From Massilia sp. Se16.2.3 (GTDB lineage Bacteria; Pseudomonadota; Gammaproteobacteria; Burkholderiales; Burkholderiaceae_D), in assembly GCF_014171595.1 (NCBI RefSeq), contig NZ_CP050451.1, forward strand, positions 1,426,001 to 1,490,000: a stretch of 64,000 nt of DNA. Reading direction: 5' to 3'. Within the stretch, counting starts at the first letter, position 1; every line of letters starts with the position of its first letter. Shown in pieces: positions 27,408 to 36,870 of this stretch. The notes beneath the pieces were generated by a model. The model had not been told where the DNA came from. It did no database searches and saw only the letters and a program-made list of their open reading frames with translations. The position numbers and the translations under genes were made by a program.

Positions 27408-28214
27408 GGGCCGCTCCCCAGGCGGCCGCGGCGAAGGCCTCGGTACCGTAATAGGCCAGTTCGCGTCCCAGTGCGGTGCGGCGCGCGACGCTGTGGTCGG
27501 CCAGCGCGAACTCCTCGGCAACGAGGCCGTGTTCGATGACGGCGACGCGCCCGCACAGCGTGCCCAGCACCGGCAGCTCGTGACTGACGATGACGACCGT
27601 CACGCCCAGCTGGGCGTTGATGGTGCGCAGGGTCTCGAGCAGGGCGCGCGTGGTTTCGGGGTCGAGCGCGGAAGTCGGCTCGTCGCACAGCAGCACGGCC
27701 GGATGGCTGGCCAGCGCGCGGGCGATCGCCACGCGCTGCTTCTGCCCGCCGGAGAGCTGCGCCGGATAGGCGGTCGACTTGTCGGCCAGCCCGACCAGTT
27801 CGAGCATTCTTCCACGCGCGCTTGCAGGCGCGGGGCGTTCATCGCATCGTGGATGCGCAGCGGGAAGGCGACGTTTTCGAAGACGCTGGCGTTCTGCAGC
27901 AGGTTGAACTGCTGGAAGATCATGCCGATGCGCCGGCGCGCCGCCCGCAGCTCGCGCTTGCCCAAGCGCGTGAGTTCCTCGCCGTCGACGCTGACCGTGC
28001 CGCGGTCGGGCCGCTCGAGCAAATTCATCATGCGCAGCAGGGTCGACTTGCCCGCGCCGCTGCGCCCGACCAGGCCGAAGATCTCGCCGCTGGCGATGTC
28101 CAGGCTCGCATCGCGCACGGCATCGAAACAGCCGCCATCGGGCAGGGCGAAGGATTTGGCGACGCCGTCGAGGCGGATCGCGCTCGCCGCCGCGGGTTTC
28201 GGATAGCTGTCCAT
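27400..28214 (-). CDS. MetN-type ABC transporter ATPase without NIL domain, frame-interrupted
   Basis: An ATPase of about 272 residues: Walker [11 protein letters not shown] loop IFQQFNLL, signature [15 protein letters not shown], Walker [16 protein letters not shown] loop [10 protein letters not shown]. One frameshift near 27808 interrupts [15 protein letters not shown]; the following sequence is fully conserved. Normal MetN is about 343 residues with a C-terminal NIL regulatory domain that binds methionine. Here the protein stops about 70 residues earlier and the domain is missing. This suggests import not feedback-inhibited by methionine, or a different substrate. Confidence 0.85.
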
Positions 28215-28217
28215 GGG

Positions 28218-29438
28218 TCAGGAGTAGGGCGTGGGTTCGGGCAGGCGGCCCTCGAGCGCATAGCGTCCGAGGTCGCGCAATTTGTAGTCGACCGGGTCGT
28301 GCAGCGTGTGCACGCGGGCGTTGCGCCAGTAGCGGTCGAAGCCGAAGCGGTTCGAGGTCGAGCGCGCACCGGTCAGCTCGAACATCTCGCTGCCGATGTC
28401 GAGCGCGGCGCGGTGCGCCAGCACCTTGGCTGCGGCGACGGAAACTGCCACCTCGCCCCGTTCCTGCGCGCTCAGGGCGGCACCCTGGTCGAAGGCCGCG
28501 TCGAGCAGGCGCGCGGCCTCGTCGGCCAGCAGGAGCGCCGGGCGCAGCTTGAGCCAGAACTCGCCATAGCGGTGCTGCACGAACGGGTCGTCGCTGGACT
28601 GGCCGACGCTTGATGCAAACCAGGGCCGCGCGTGGTCCAAAGTCCAGGTGCGCGCGGCGCCGAACGCCCCTTCGGCGATGCCGAGATACAGGTTGGTCAT
28701 GATCAGCTGGGCCACCTGCGAGCGCAGTGTCGACTGGGGTGTTGGTGTCTGCCCGGGCGCCTGCAGGACCAGCGCCGACGGCAGGTAGACGCCGTCGAAG
28801 TGGACGTTGCCGCTGTCGGTCTGGCGCTGGCCGAAGGCATCCCAATCCGCCTCGACGCGCACGCCCACCTGGTCGGTCGGCAGCACCCCGATCAGGGCGG
28901 CGCCTGCCTCCTCGACCCAGGCCGACACCGTCAGCCAGTCGGAACCCACCGAGCCGGACGAAAAGCTCTTGACGCCGTCGAGCACGAAGCCGCCGGGGAT
29001 GGCACGGGCCGCGGTGCGCTTGTCGAGCGGGTTCAAGGCATTACCCCAGAACAGGCCCTGCTGCACGGTCGCGCCCAGCAGGTTGCGCTGCTGGACCGCG
29101 GTGCCGTACAAGAGGATGCCCGCCAGCTGCAGGTGGTGAAAGCCGAACACGTGGGCCAGGGCGCTGTCGCTGGCCGCCAGCGTGCGCACGGCGGCCAGCA
29201 CGGTCTGCCAGGACGCGCCCTGGCCGCCGAAGGCGCTCGGGATCGACAAGGTCAGCAGGCCGCTGGCGCGGATCAGGTCGCGTTCGTGCGCGGCATGGCC
29301 GCCGGCGCGGTCGCGCTCGGCGGCGGTGAGGGCGAACTGCGCCGCCAGTTCGGCCGCCAGCGCCAACGGGTCTTGCGGGGCGGTGGCGGCCGGCGTAGCG
29401 TCCGCGGTGGCCTGCACGGCCGAGGAAAGAGAAGGCAT
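28218..29438 (-). CDS. SfnB/DszC-like flavoprotein of the acyl-CoA dehydrogenase fold
   Basis: A 406-residue protein of the acyl-CoA dehydrogenase superfamily, nearest to SfnB/DszC-type sulfur-acquisition flavoproteins: [67 protein letters not shown], and [38 protein letters not shown]. DszC-type enzymes use reduced flavin and oxygen to oxidise sulfur; SfnB is linked to sulfone use. The canonical dehydrogenase Glu is not apparent. The ATG at 29438 is preferred to an upstream in-frame codon at 29477. It is the first gene of the leftward operon. Confidence 0.82.
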   Translation of the reverse strand: MPSLSSAVQATADATPAATAPQDPLALAAELAAQFALTAAERDRAGGHAAHERDLIRASGLLTLSIPSAFGGQGASWQTVLAAVRTLAASDSALAHVFGFHHLQLAGILLYGTAVQQRNLLGATVQQGLFWGNALNPLDKRTAARAIPGGFVLDGVKSFSSGSVGSDWLTVSAWVEEAGAALIGVLPTDQVGVRVEADWDAFGQRQTDSGNVHFDGVYLPSALVLQAPGQTPTPQSTLRSQVAQLIMTNLYLGIAEGAFGAARTWTLDHARPWFASSVGQSSDDPFVQHRYGEFWLKLRPALLLADEAARLLDAAFDQGAALSAQERGEVAVSVAAAKVLAHRAALDIGSEMFELTGARSTSNRFGFDRYWRNARVHTLHDPVDYKLRDLGRYALEGRLPEPTPYS

Positions 29439-29514
29439 GGGGAAGCATTGTCGAGAAAGTGGCGGCCAGTATTGCACCGCCCAACGGCGTTCGTGAACGA
29501 AGAAATCCGGTCTT

Positions 29515-29552
29515 CGATATGCGCAAAACCTTAAAACGCCGAGCGCATATCG
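29515..29552. promoter_or_regulatory. 10-bp perfect inverted repeat in the divergent sulfur control region
   Basis: CGATATGCGC (29515-29524) and its exact complement GCGCATATCG (29543-29552) are separated by 18 bases. They lie in the 189-bp gap between the divergent SfnB-like and SsuE genes. Arm spacing of about three helical turns centre to centre suits a dimeric or tetrameric activator such as a LysR-type sulfur regulator (CysB/Cbl/SsuR class). Which protein binds is not shown. Confidence 0.55.
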
Positions 29553-29627
29553 ATGTGCGAAACGATTAGTTTTCTTTCAACACGCAGGGCTCTACGCTGT
29601 CCTCATCCATATTGATCGGACAACATC

Positions 29628-30205
29628 ATGAGCGTCATCCTGCTGGGCGGAAGCCCCTCGCCGCATTCTTCTTCCTCGCGCCTGCTGCACTACATCGGCG
29701 ACCGCCTGGCCCTGCACGGCCATCGCATCGCGGCCATCGAAGTACGCGAACTGCCGGCGCAGGCGTTGCTGGCCGCCGACCTTGCCGACGCCGAGATCGC
29801 GCGCGCCCTGTCGCTGGTGCGCCAGGCGGAAGCGGTGATCGTGGCCACTCCCGTCTATAAAGCGTCCCACACGGGCCTGTTGAAAGCTTTCCTCGACCTG
29901 TTGCCGCAGGACGGACTGGCCGGCAAGCTGGTGCTGCCGCTGGCCACCGGCGGCAGCCAGTCGCACATGCTGGCGCTCGACTATGCGCGCTGCGCCCGGT
30001 GCTGGCCTCGCTGGCGGCGCGCTTCATCCTGCCGAGCATTTATGCGACGGCGGACCAGCTGGGGCGCGGCGGCGACGGCAGCCTGGTGCTGGCCGCCCCG
30101 ATCGCCGTGCGCGTCACCGCGGGCGTCGAGCAGCTCGCCTCCGAACTCCAGGGCGGCGCACCGGCGCCAAGTGCCGCCATCGACCGCGTCCACGCCCACG
30201 CCTGA
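29628..30205 (+). CDS. ssuE: NAD(P)H-dependent FMN reductase SsuE/MsuE
   Basis: A flavodoxin-fold reductase of about 192 residues that supplies FMNH2 to SsuD. Family marks: LLGGSPSPHSSSSRLLHYIG at the N-terminus (phosphate loop) and VIVATPVYKASHTGLLKAFLDLLPQDGLAGK. A frameshift near 29990 (an extra GC in GCGCGCTG) interrupts ALDYA-LRPVLASLAARFILPS; the rest is conserved. It is first in an E-A-D-C-B gene order identical to the E. coli ssu operon. The reductase may also serve the two flavin enzymes of the divergent operon. Confidence 0.87.
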
Positions 30206-30236
30206 ATTCCCATCTATATAGAAGAGAGAACACCAC

Positions 30237-31212
30237 ATGCCTCCCGACCATCCTTCGCGGCCCGCGCGCCGCCACGCCCTTGGACCTGCTTGCCGCGGGC
30301 ATCGCCGCCGGCCTGCACGGCCATGTCCTTGCCCAGTCCGCCCCGCTGTCGGAAGTCCGCATCGGCTACCAGAAATACGGCACCCTGACCCTGCTCAAGG
30401 GCCGCGGTACGCTGGAAAAGCGCCTGGCGGCGCGCAAGATCGCCGTCAAGTGGACTGAATTCCCGGCCGGCCCGGTCCTGCTCGAAGGGCTCAACGTCGG
30501 CAGCATCGACTTCGGCACGGTAGGGGAGGCGCCGCCGATCTTCGCCCAGGCTGCCGGCGCGCGCCTGGTCTATGTCGGTCACGAACCGGCCTCCCCGGGC
30601 AGCGAGGCGATCGTCGTGCCGAAGGGTTCCACACTGCGCACGCTGGCCGACCTGCGCGGCAAGAAAATCGTCCTGAACAAGGGCTCGAACGTGCACTTCC
30701 TGCTGGTGCGCGCCCCGGAAAAAGCCGGCATCGCCTACAACGAGATCCAGCCGATCTACCTGCCGCCCGCCGACGCGCGCGCCGCTTTCGAGCGCGGCAG
30801 CGTCGATGCGTGGGTGATCTGGGATCCGTTCCTGGCCGCCGCCGAGCAGCAGCTGGGCGCACGCGTACTGGCTGACGGCCGCGGGCTGGTGTCGAACCAC
30901 CAGTTCTACCTGGCCTCGCGCAGCTTCGCCGAGGCGCACCCGGACGTGAACCGCATCCTGCTCGAGGAAATCGCCAAGGTCGACGAGTGGGGCCGCGCCA
31001 ATCCGGCCGAGGTGAGCGCAATCCTGACGGCCCAGACGGGCCTCGCGCCGAATGTCGTCGAACTTGCCGCGAAGCGCTATGCCTATGGCGTCAAGCCGAT
31101 GTCGCCTGAAGTGATCCGCGAGCAGCAACGCATCGCCGACGCCTTCCACGGCCTGAAACTGATTCCGAAACCCATCGCGGTAAAAGACGCCCAGCTGGCG
31201 ACCCCGCTCTGA
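30237..31212 (+). CDS. ssuA: Aliphatic sulfonate-binding protein SsuA
   Basis: A periplasmic binding protein of about 325 residues. An ATG at 30237 starts [15 protein letters not shown]; one extra base near 30280 shifts the frame, after which [18 protein letters not shown] completes an export signal. The mature protein is typical Ssu[100 protein letters not shown]. It lies between ssuE and ssuD and delivers alkanesulfonates to SsuC/SsuB. Confidence 0.9.
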
Positions 31213-31222
31213 AGGAAAGTCC

Positions 31223-32373
31223 ATGTCCACCCCTGACGTTTTCTGGTTCCTCCCTACCCACGGCGACAGCCGCTATCTCGGCACGGCAAAAGGTGCCCGG
31301 TCGGTCGACGCCGACTATCTGCGCCAGATCGCGGTCGCGGCCGACACGCTCGGCTACGACGGCGTGCTGCTGCCCACCGGCCGCTCTTGCGAAGATCCCT
31401 GGATCGTCGCCTCCTCGCTGATCGGCGCCACCCAGAGGCTGAAATTCCTGGTGGCGATCCGGCCGGGCCTGTCGACGCCGGGCCTGTCGGTGCGCATGGC
31501 GTCCACTTTTGACCGCCTGTCGAACGGGCGCCTCCTGATCAACGTCGTCACCGGCGGCGACCCGGGCGAACTGGAAGCCGATGGCTTGGTGGCCGACCAC
31601 GCCAAGCGCTATGAAATTTCGGATGAGTTCATCCGCATCTGGCGCGCCAGCATGGCCGGGGAAGGTGGCGCGGCCGGCTTCGATTTCGAGGGCAAGCACC
31701 TGCAGGTGAAGGGCGCCCGCACCCTGTACCCTCCAGTGCAGAAACCCCATCCGCCGCTGTATTTCGGCGGCTCCTCGGAACCGGCGCACGAGCTGGCGGC
31801 CGATCAGATGGACGTGTACCTGACTTGGGGCGAGCCGCCGGCGGCGGTGGCCGAGAAGCTGGCCGATATCCGTGCCCGCGCCGCCAGGCGCGGCCGCACC
31901 GTGCGCTTCGGCATCCGCCTGCACGTGATCGTGCGCGAGACCAATGAAGCGGCCTGGCAGGCAGCCGATGAGCTCATCAGTCACCTCGACGACGAGGTCA
32001 TCGCCAAGGCGCAGGCCGCGTTTGCGAAGATGGATTCGGTCGGCCAGCAACGCATGGCCGCGCTGCATGGCGGGCGCCGCGACAAGCTCGAGGTGTCGCC
32101 GAACCTGTGGGCGGGCGTCGGCCTGGTGCGCGGCGGCGCCGGCACCGCCCCGGTGGGCGACCCGGAAACGGTGGCGGCGCGCATGCGCGAGTACGCCGAC
32201 CTCGGCATCGAGACCTTCATCCTGTCGGGCTATCCGCACCGGAAGAGTCCTACCGCTTCGCCGAACTGGTGTTTCCGTTGCTCGGCAAAGGGAAACAGCA
32301 GGGCGAGCAGTCGCTGACCGGTCCCTTCGGCGAGATGATGGCCAGCGACATCGTGCCGAAGAAGGCGGCCTGA
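31223..32373 (+). CDS. ssuD: FMNH2-dependent alkanesulfonate monooxygenase SsuD
   Basis: A luciferase-like monooxygenase of about 383 residues that splits alkanesulfonates to aldehyde and sulfite. Sequence is close to canonical Ssu[75 protein letters not shown] frameshift near 32243 falls after LSGYPH; the C-terminus ([19 protein letters not shown]) continues in the next frame, so one missing base is likely. The stop overlaps the ssuC start (TGATG). Confidence 0.93.
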
Positions 32374-33201
32374 TGGCGGCGGCCGAGCTGACTGGGGCAG
32401 CCGCGGCCGGCACGCGGCAGGCGCCGGCACGGGGAGCGTGGACGCGGCCTGGCCGCGGCGCTGGCCGGCTGGGCATTGCCGGTCGCGCTCGTGCTGGGCT
32501 GGCAGCTGGCAGCCCAGCTCGGCTGGCTGTCGAGCCGCATCCTGCCCGCGCCCTGGCAGGTGCTGACGGCCTTCTGGTCGCTGGCCGAGTCGGGAGAATT
32601 GTGGACCCACCTGCGCACCAGCCTGTGGCGCGCCACCGTCGGCTTTGGCCTGGGCGGCGGACTGGGGCTGCTGCTGGGCTTGCTCACCGGCAGTTCGCGG
32701 CGGGCGGAAACGCTGCTCGACACCACCCTGCAAATGATCCGCAACATCCCGGCGCTGGCGCTGATCCCGCTGGTCATCCTCTGGTTTGGCATCGACGAGA
32801 CGGCCAAGCTGTTCCTGCTCGCCGTCGGCGTCTTCTTCCCGGTCTACCTGAACACCTTCCACGGCATCCGCTCGGCGGACCAGGGCCTGATCGAGATGGC
32901 GCGCAGCTACGGGCTATCCGGCTGGGCGCTGCACCGCGACGTAATCCTGCCGGCGGCGCTGCCTTCGATCCTGGTCGGGATGCGCTTTTCGCTGGGCCTC
33001 GTCTGGGTACTGCTGATTGTGGCGGAAACGATTTCGGCGCAATCGGGGATCGGCTACATGACCATGAACGCGCGCGAATTCCTGCAAACCGACGTGGTGC
33101 TGGTCGGCATCCTGCTGTACGCCCTGCTGGGCAAGCTGGCCGACCTGGCGGCACGTCTCCTCGAGCGGCACTTTCTGCGCTGGAATCCCGCTTACCTTTG
33201 A
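32373..33201 (+). CDS. ssuC: Sulfonate ABC transporter permease SsuC
   Basis: A permease of about 276 residues with six helices and the loop LIEMARSYGLSGWALHRDVILPAALPSILVGMRF. The start is the ATG overlapping the ssuD stop. A one-base shift near 32455 separates the hydrophilic N-terminus from LAGWALPVALVLGWQLAAQL; the remainder is intact. It pairs with the SsuB ATPase gene 11 bases downstream. Confidence 0.88.
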
Positions 33202-33212
33202 TAGGACCCACG

Positions 33213-33983
33213 ATGCATATCACAACGGAAGAAGCGGCCCGGGTCAGCCTGGCAGCAAGGCAGGGCGCGCGCGGCGCGGCGGTATCGCTGCGCGGCTTGT
33301 CGAAACGTTATGGCGGGCGCAGCGTACTGGAAGGGATCGACCTGCGCATCGCGCCTGGCGAATTCGTTGCCGTGGTCGGGCGCAGCGGCTCTGGCAAGAG
33401 CACGCTGCTGCGCCTGATCGCCGGCCTCGAGCGTGCCGACGGCGGCGAGCTCGTCGTCGATGCCGGCAGCGACGGCCGGGGCCTGCGCCTGATGTTCCGG
33501 GGAAGCGCGGCTGCTGCCCCGGAAGACTGTGCTGGACAATGTCGCGCTCGGGTTGAAGGGCGCCGAGGGCATCCGGAAGGCCAGGGGGGCGCTGGCGACC
33601 GTCGGCCTGGCCGAACGTGCCGGCGAGTGGCCCGCGGTGCTGTCGGGCGGGCAACGCCAGCGCGTCGCCCGGCGCGCGCGCTGGTGCATGCGCCGCAACT
33701 GCTGCTGCTCGACGAGCCGCTGGGCGCGCTCGACGCTCTCACCCGCATCGAGATGCAGGAATTGATCGCCTCGCTCTGGCGGCAGCAGGGTTTCAGCGCC
33801 GTCCTCGTCACGCACGACGTCCAGGAAGCACTGGCGCTGGCCGACCGTGTCCTGGTTGTCGAGGACGGGCGCATCGCGCATGACCTGGCCGTCACGCTCC
33901 CCCATCCCCGGGAGCGCGGCAGCAGTGCGTTTGCCGCCCTCGAGCGCGCATTGCTGGACTGCGTGCTCGGTACGGGGTCTTGA
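33213..33983 (+). CDS. ssuB: Sulfonate ABC transporter ATPase SsuB, two compensating shifts
   Basis: An ATPase of 256 residues if both ends are read in the same frame. Walker A is [13 protein letters not shown], signature [10 protein letters not shown], Walker [18 protein letters not shown] loop [11 protein letters not shown]. Two opposite indels lie inside: near 33500 (a run of four G; removing one gives [20 protein letters not shown]) and near 33668 (one T missing from [12 protein letters not shown]). They cancel, so the gene starts and ends in frame. Such paired errors argue for sequencing faults. It is the last gene of ssuEADCB. Confidence 0.87.
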   Translation: MHITTEEAARVSLAARQGARGAAVSLRGLSKRYGGRSVLEGIDLRIAPGEFVAVVGRSGSGKSTLLRLIAGLERADGGELVVDAGSDGRGLRLMFRGSAAAAPEDCAGQCRARVEGRRGHPEGQGGAGDRRPGRTCRRVARGAVGRATPARRPARALVHAPQLLLLDEPLGALDALTRIEMQELIASLWRQQGFSAVLVTHDVQEALALADRVLVVEDGRIAHDLAVTLPHPRERGSSAFAALERALLDCVLGTGS

Positions 33984-34528
33984 AGGCCGGGCGGGTTGCT
34001 TTACGGCCGAGTGTTCGCGCAGCCAGCGCAGGCGGCGGGCTGGCGCCGTATCGCTGTATTTACATCTCAAGAGCAATAAAAGTGCCGCAATTCTGTGGCT
34101 TTAAAAAAGTCAAGCGTTTTCGCTAGTTCATGCATGAATACAACAGTCAGAAAGTATTAATCCTACAACTTAACAAGATTTTGTCGGACAAATTGATGGC
34201 CCATGGCAAAAGTTTCCACGCTTGCGTCGCCGTCTTGTCTTTCTTGACACAGTGAAAGTTGGCCAGAACAGCGAAAAATCCGGGTGAAATCCCCTACATT
34301 TAGATACAAATATGCAGCCTGAGTAGAATATTTTCTTCTAGGAAAATTTAATATTTGCCTAATTAAATCAATTATGCAACGTAAGTTACCTATAGGAAAT
34401 TCGCTATGTGGCCTAGCGCACAATAGATTCTGCGTTTGACATTCAGAAACGGGTCGCATATCGTCATCGGTTCGCGTCGAGCGAGTTTTTGAACTGCAAC
34501 ACAGTCCAACTAGATTCTGGAGATACGC
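33984..34528. other. AT-rich gap without a gene
   Basis: After about 80 GC-rich bases, the stretch 34060-34440 is markedly AT-rich compared with its surroundings. It contains many T and A runs and stops in all frames. No gene, terminator or tRNA is recognisable. A promoter-like pair at its right end serves the following small gene. Confidence 0.5.
34436..34464 (+). promoter_or_regulatory. Promoter of the DUF2442-like gene
   Basis: A perfect TTGACA (34436-34441), a 17-base spacer and TATCGT (34459-34464), about 65 bases before the ATG. Confidence 0.55.
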
Positions 34529-34744
34529 ATGGAACCATCCGAACAGAAGCACGAGGAAAAAGTGAAAGCAGTGAGCGTGGACGATGAGTGCTTTTACATC
34601 GACCTGCAATGCGGCCTGCGCTTGAGCGGCCCGCGTCTGGTTTCCGTTCCGCTGTCCGAGGCAGAGAACCTGGCGTCGCCCCGCAATGCCGCGCTGCGCC
34701 AGGAATGGGAAGCAGCCCCCGCGTTCGAATGCGCGGGAGAGTGA
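34529..34744 (+). CDS. Small DUF2442-like protein
   Basis: A 71-residue protein with GGAG 7-10 bases before its ATG. The order KVKAVSVDDECFYIDLQCGLRLSGPRLVSVPLSEAENL, then ASPRNAALRQEWE, follows the DUF2442 pattern of two short strands, a 'VPL' turn and a helix with 'AxPxxRxxWE'. The cysteine pair and acidic tail are its own. DUF2442 proteins occur alone or beside toxin-like DUF4160 genes, but no partner is seen here. It is flanked by an AT-rich gap and a hairpin. Confidence 0.65.
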   Translation: MEPSEQKHEEKVKAVSVDDECFYIDLQCGLRLSGPRLVSVPLSEAENLASPRNAALRQEWEAAPAFECAGE

Positions 34745-34764
34745 GCTGAACGATTTCCTCCTCG

Positions 34765-34795
34765 CGGGGTAGCGGCCCCAAGAGGCCGCACCCCG
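34765..34795 (+). terminator. Strong hairpin after the DUF2442-like gene
   Basis: CGGGGT-A-GCGGCC, loop CCAAGA, GGCCGC-ACCCCG: 12 paired bases with one bulged A. It lies 20 bases after the stop and lacks a U-tract, so it may protect the transcript end rather than terminate. Confidence 0.45.
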
Positions 34796-34855
34796 TGCCG
34801 CACGATTGCGGACCTTATTAAAATGAACACGGACTGATGGGGTTAGAATGTTCCC

Positions 34856-35689
34856 ATGAAGATTCGTGTCGCAACCTACAATATTCACAAGGGCGTCTCG
34901 TCGCTGCGCAGTACCCCGCGGGTGCTGGCGCTGAAAAAAGCGATTTCCGAATTCCACGCCGATATCGTCTTTCTGCAGGAAGTGCAGGGGCGGCATGACC
35001 GCCACCAGGAGCGCTACGGCAACCACAAGCGCCCGCACCGGGTGTGGCCCGAAGCCGCCCAATACGAATATTTCGCCGGCGACTCCCACCACGCGGCCTA
35101 TGGCATGAACGCCGTCTACGACCACGGCCACCACGGCAATGCGCTGCTGAGCAGTTTTCCGATCGAAAACAGCCATAACCACGACGTCTCCGACCACGCC
35201 TACGAACAGCGCGGCATCCTGCACTGCGTACTGGAAACCCCGGCGGGCAAGGTGCACTGCTATGTCGTCCACCTGGGCCTGTTCGAAGGCGGACGCGGGC
35301 GCCAGGCCGAACAGCTGATCGAGGCCGTCCAGCGATCCTCGCACGGCGAGCCGGTGATCATCGCGGGCGACTTCAACGACTGGCGCAATACCCTCAGCGC
35401 GCGCCTGCGCAATGCGCTGGGCGTTGTCGAGGTATTCGACGAACTCGGGCCGAAATCGGCCCTGGGTGACATGGTGCGCAGCTGGGCAGGCCGCCAGCCG
35501 CGCCTGGCGCCGGCGCGCACCTTCCCGGCCGCGCTGCCCTGGTTCCGGCTCGACCGCATCTATGTGCGCGGCTTCAAGGTCGACAATGCCCGGGTCATGG
35601 CCGGGCCGATGTGGGCCAGGCTGTCCGACCATGCGCCGATCGTGGCCGAACTGCAGCTAACTGAAGCATGCGTAGCGTTACCTACGTAG
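34856..35689 (+). CDS. Endonuclease/exonuclease/phosphatase-family protein (YbhP-like)
   Basis: A 277-residue member of the EEP metal-dependent phosphoesterase fold. Catalytic motifs are complete: RVATYNIHKG, the metal ligand in FLQEVQG, HGNALLSSFPI, IIAGDFNDW and LSDHAPIVAEL. It overlaps the following cardiolipin synthase-like gene by 22 bases. In E. coli the homologous pair is ybhP-clsB(ybhO), so a role alongside phospholipid synthesis is likely. Whether it acts on lipid phosphates or nucleic acid is not known. Frame intact. Confidence 0.88.
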   Translation: MKIRVATYNIHKGVSSLRSTPRVLALKKAISEFHADIVFLQEVQGRHDRHQERYGNHKRPHRVWPEAAQYEYFAGDSHHAAYGMNAVYDHGHHGNALLSSFPIENSHNHDVSDHAYEQRGILHCVLETPAGKVHCYVVHLGLFEGGRGRQAEQLIEAVQRSSHGEPVIIAGDFNDWRNTLSARLRNALGVVEVFDELGPKSALGDMVRSWAGRQPRLAPARTFPAALPWFRLDRIYVRGFKVDNARVMAGPMWARLSDHAPIVAELQLTEACVALPT

Positions 35690-36828
35690 CGAACAACGAC
35701 GTCATCCTCCTCGAAACCGGCCGCCAGCTGTTCCCGGCAATGATCGAGGCGATCGACGCGGACCCGTCACGAAATCCTGTTCGAAACCTATATTTTCGCC
35801 GAGGACACGGTCGCGCGCGGCATCGAGGCCGCGCTGGTGCGGGCCGCCGCGCGCGGCGTCAAGGTGCGCGTGCTGGTCGACTGGTTCGGCACCGGCGGCC
35901 GCGCCTGCCGGCGCCTGGGCGAGGTGTTCGCCGCCGCCGGCGTCCATTACCGCATTTTCAACCGCTGGTTCAGGCGCGGCATCGCGCGCACCCACCGCAA
36001 GATCACCGTTGTCGACGGCACGGTCGCCTTTGTCGGCGGCATCAATATCAACGACGACATGCTCTGCGATTACGATCCCGACAAGGCGCTGCCCGCGCCG
36101 CGCTGGGATTTCGCGGTACGCGTGACCGGCCCCCGGTGGCGCAGATCCATTTCGAGGCCCAGGCCCAGTGGATGCGCGCCGGCCACCTCGACCTGCGTCA
36201 CCGCATGGAGCTGTTCCGGGAGACGCGGCGCCAGCCGCCGACCGAGGGCGCGCGGCCGATGCGCGCCGGTTTCGTCGTGCGCGACAACCTGCGCAACCGC
36301 CGCACCATCCAGCGCGCCTACCTGCAGGCCATCGGCCAGGCCCGTAAAAGCGTGCTGCTGGCCAATCCCTATTTTGCGCCAGGCCGCAAATTCCGCGACG
36401 CCCTGGCCCAGGCGGCCAGCCGCGGTGTCGAGGTGACCCTGCTCATCGGCGTCGGCGAATTCCACCTGCAGGACGCCGTGGCACGGTCCTTCTATCCGAA
36501 ACTGCTGGCGGCCGGCATCGAGGTCGTGGAATACCGCAAGACCCAGCTGCACGCGAAAATCGCCGTGGTCGACGATGACTGGGCGACGGTCGGATCGAGC
36601 AACTGCGACGGCCTGTCGCTGTTCCTGAACCAGGAAGCCAATATCGTCGTGCGCAACGCCTCTTTTGCCCGCGCCGTACGTACCCATATACAGAAAGGTA
36701 TCGCCGACGGCGTGCCCGTGCTTCCCCAGCAGTTCGAGGGCATGGGATGGGTGCGCCGTGCTGCATATGAAATGGCGTACCTTCTCTATAAACTGACGAT
36801 GCGCATATTCGCCATCGGCTACGCGTGA
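35668..36828 (+). CDS. clsB: Cardiolipin synthase ClsB-like phospholipase D-family protein
   Basis: A protein of about 386 residues with two HKD motifs: HRKITVVDG near residue 110 and HAKIAVVDDDW near 295. ClsB joins phosphatidylglycerol with phosphatidylethanolamine or another donor to make cardiolipin. Two opposite frame changes, near 35768 (IDA-TRHEILFETYIFAEDT) and 36132 (TGPPVAQIHFEAQAQW), cancel, so start and stop share a frame. The C-terminus has a hydrophobic helix (AYEMAYLLYKLTMRIFAIGY). The ATG lies inside the YbhP-like gene, implying coupled translation. Confidence 0.87.
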   Translation: MRSVTYVANNDVILLETGRQLFPAMIEAIDADPSRNPVRNLYFRRGHGRARHRGRAGAGRRARRQGARAGRLVRHRRPRLPAPGRGVRRRRRPLPHFQPLVQARHRAHPPQDHRCRRHGRLCRRHQYQRRHALRLRSRQGAARAALGFRGTRDRPPVAQIHFEAQAQWMRAGHLDLRHRMELFRETRRQPPTEGARPMRAGFVVRDNLRNRRTIQRAYLQAIGQARKSVLLANPYFAPGRKFRDALAQAASRGVEVTLLIGVGEFHLQDAVARSFYPKLLAAGIEVVEYRKTQLHAKIAVVDDDWATVGSSNCDGLSLFLNQEANIVVRNASFARAVRTHIQKGIADGVPVLPQQFEGMGWVRRAAYEMAYLLYKLTMRIFAIGYA

Positions 36829-36870
36829 TGGGTTCGATAAACCTGCTGCGCGTTGATACAAGGGTAAGGC

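Noticed and set aside
34163..35632. 489-codon minus-strand frame across the AT-rich gap and the YbhP-like gene
   Set aside because: Most of it mirrors the EEP gene, whose catalytic motifs are intact on the plus strand; the remainder has no coding bias or start signal.
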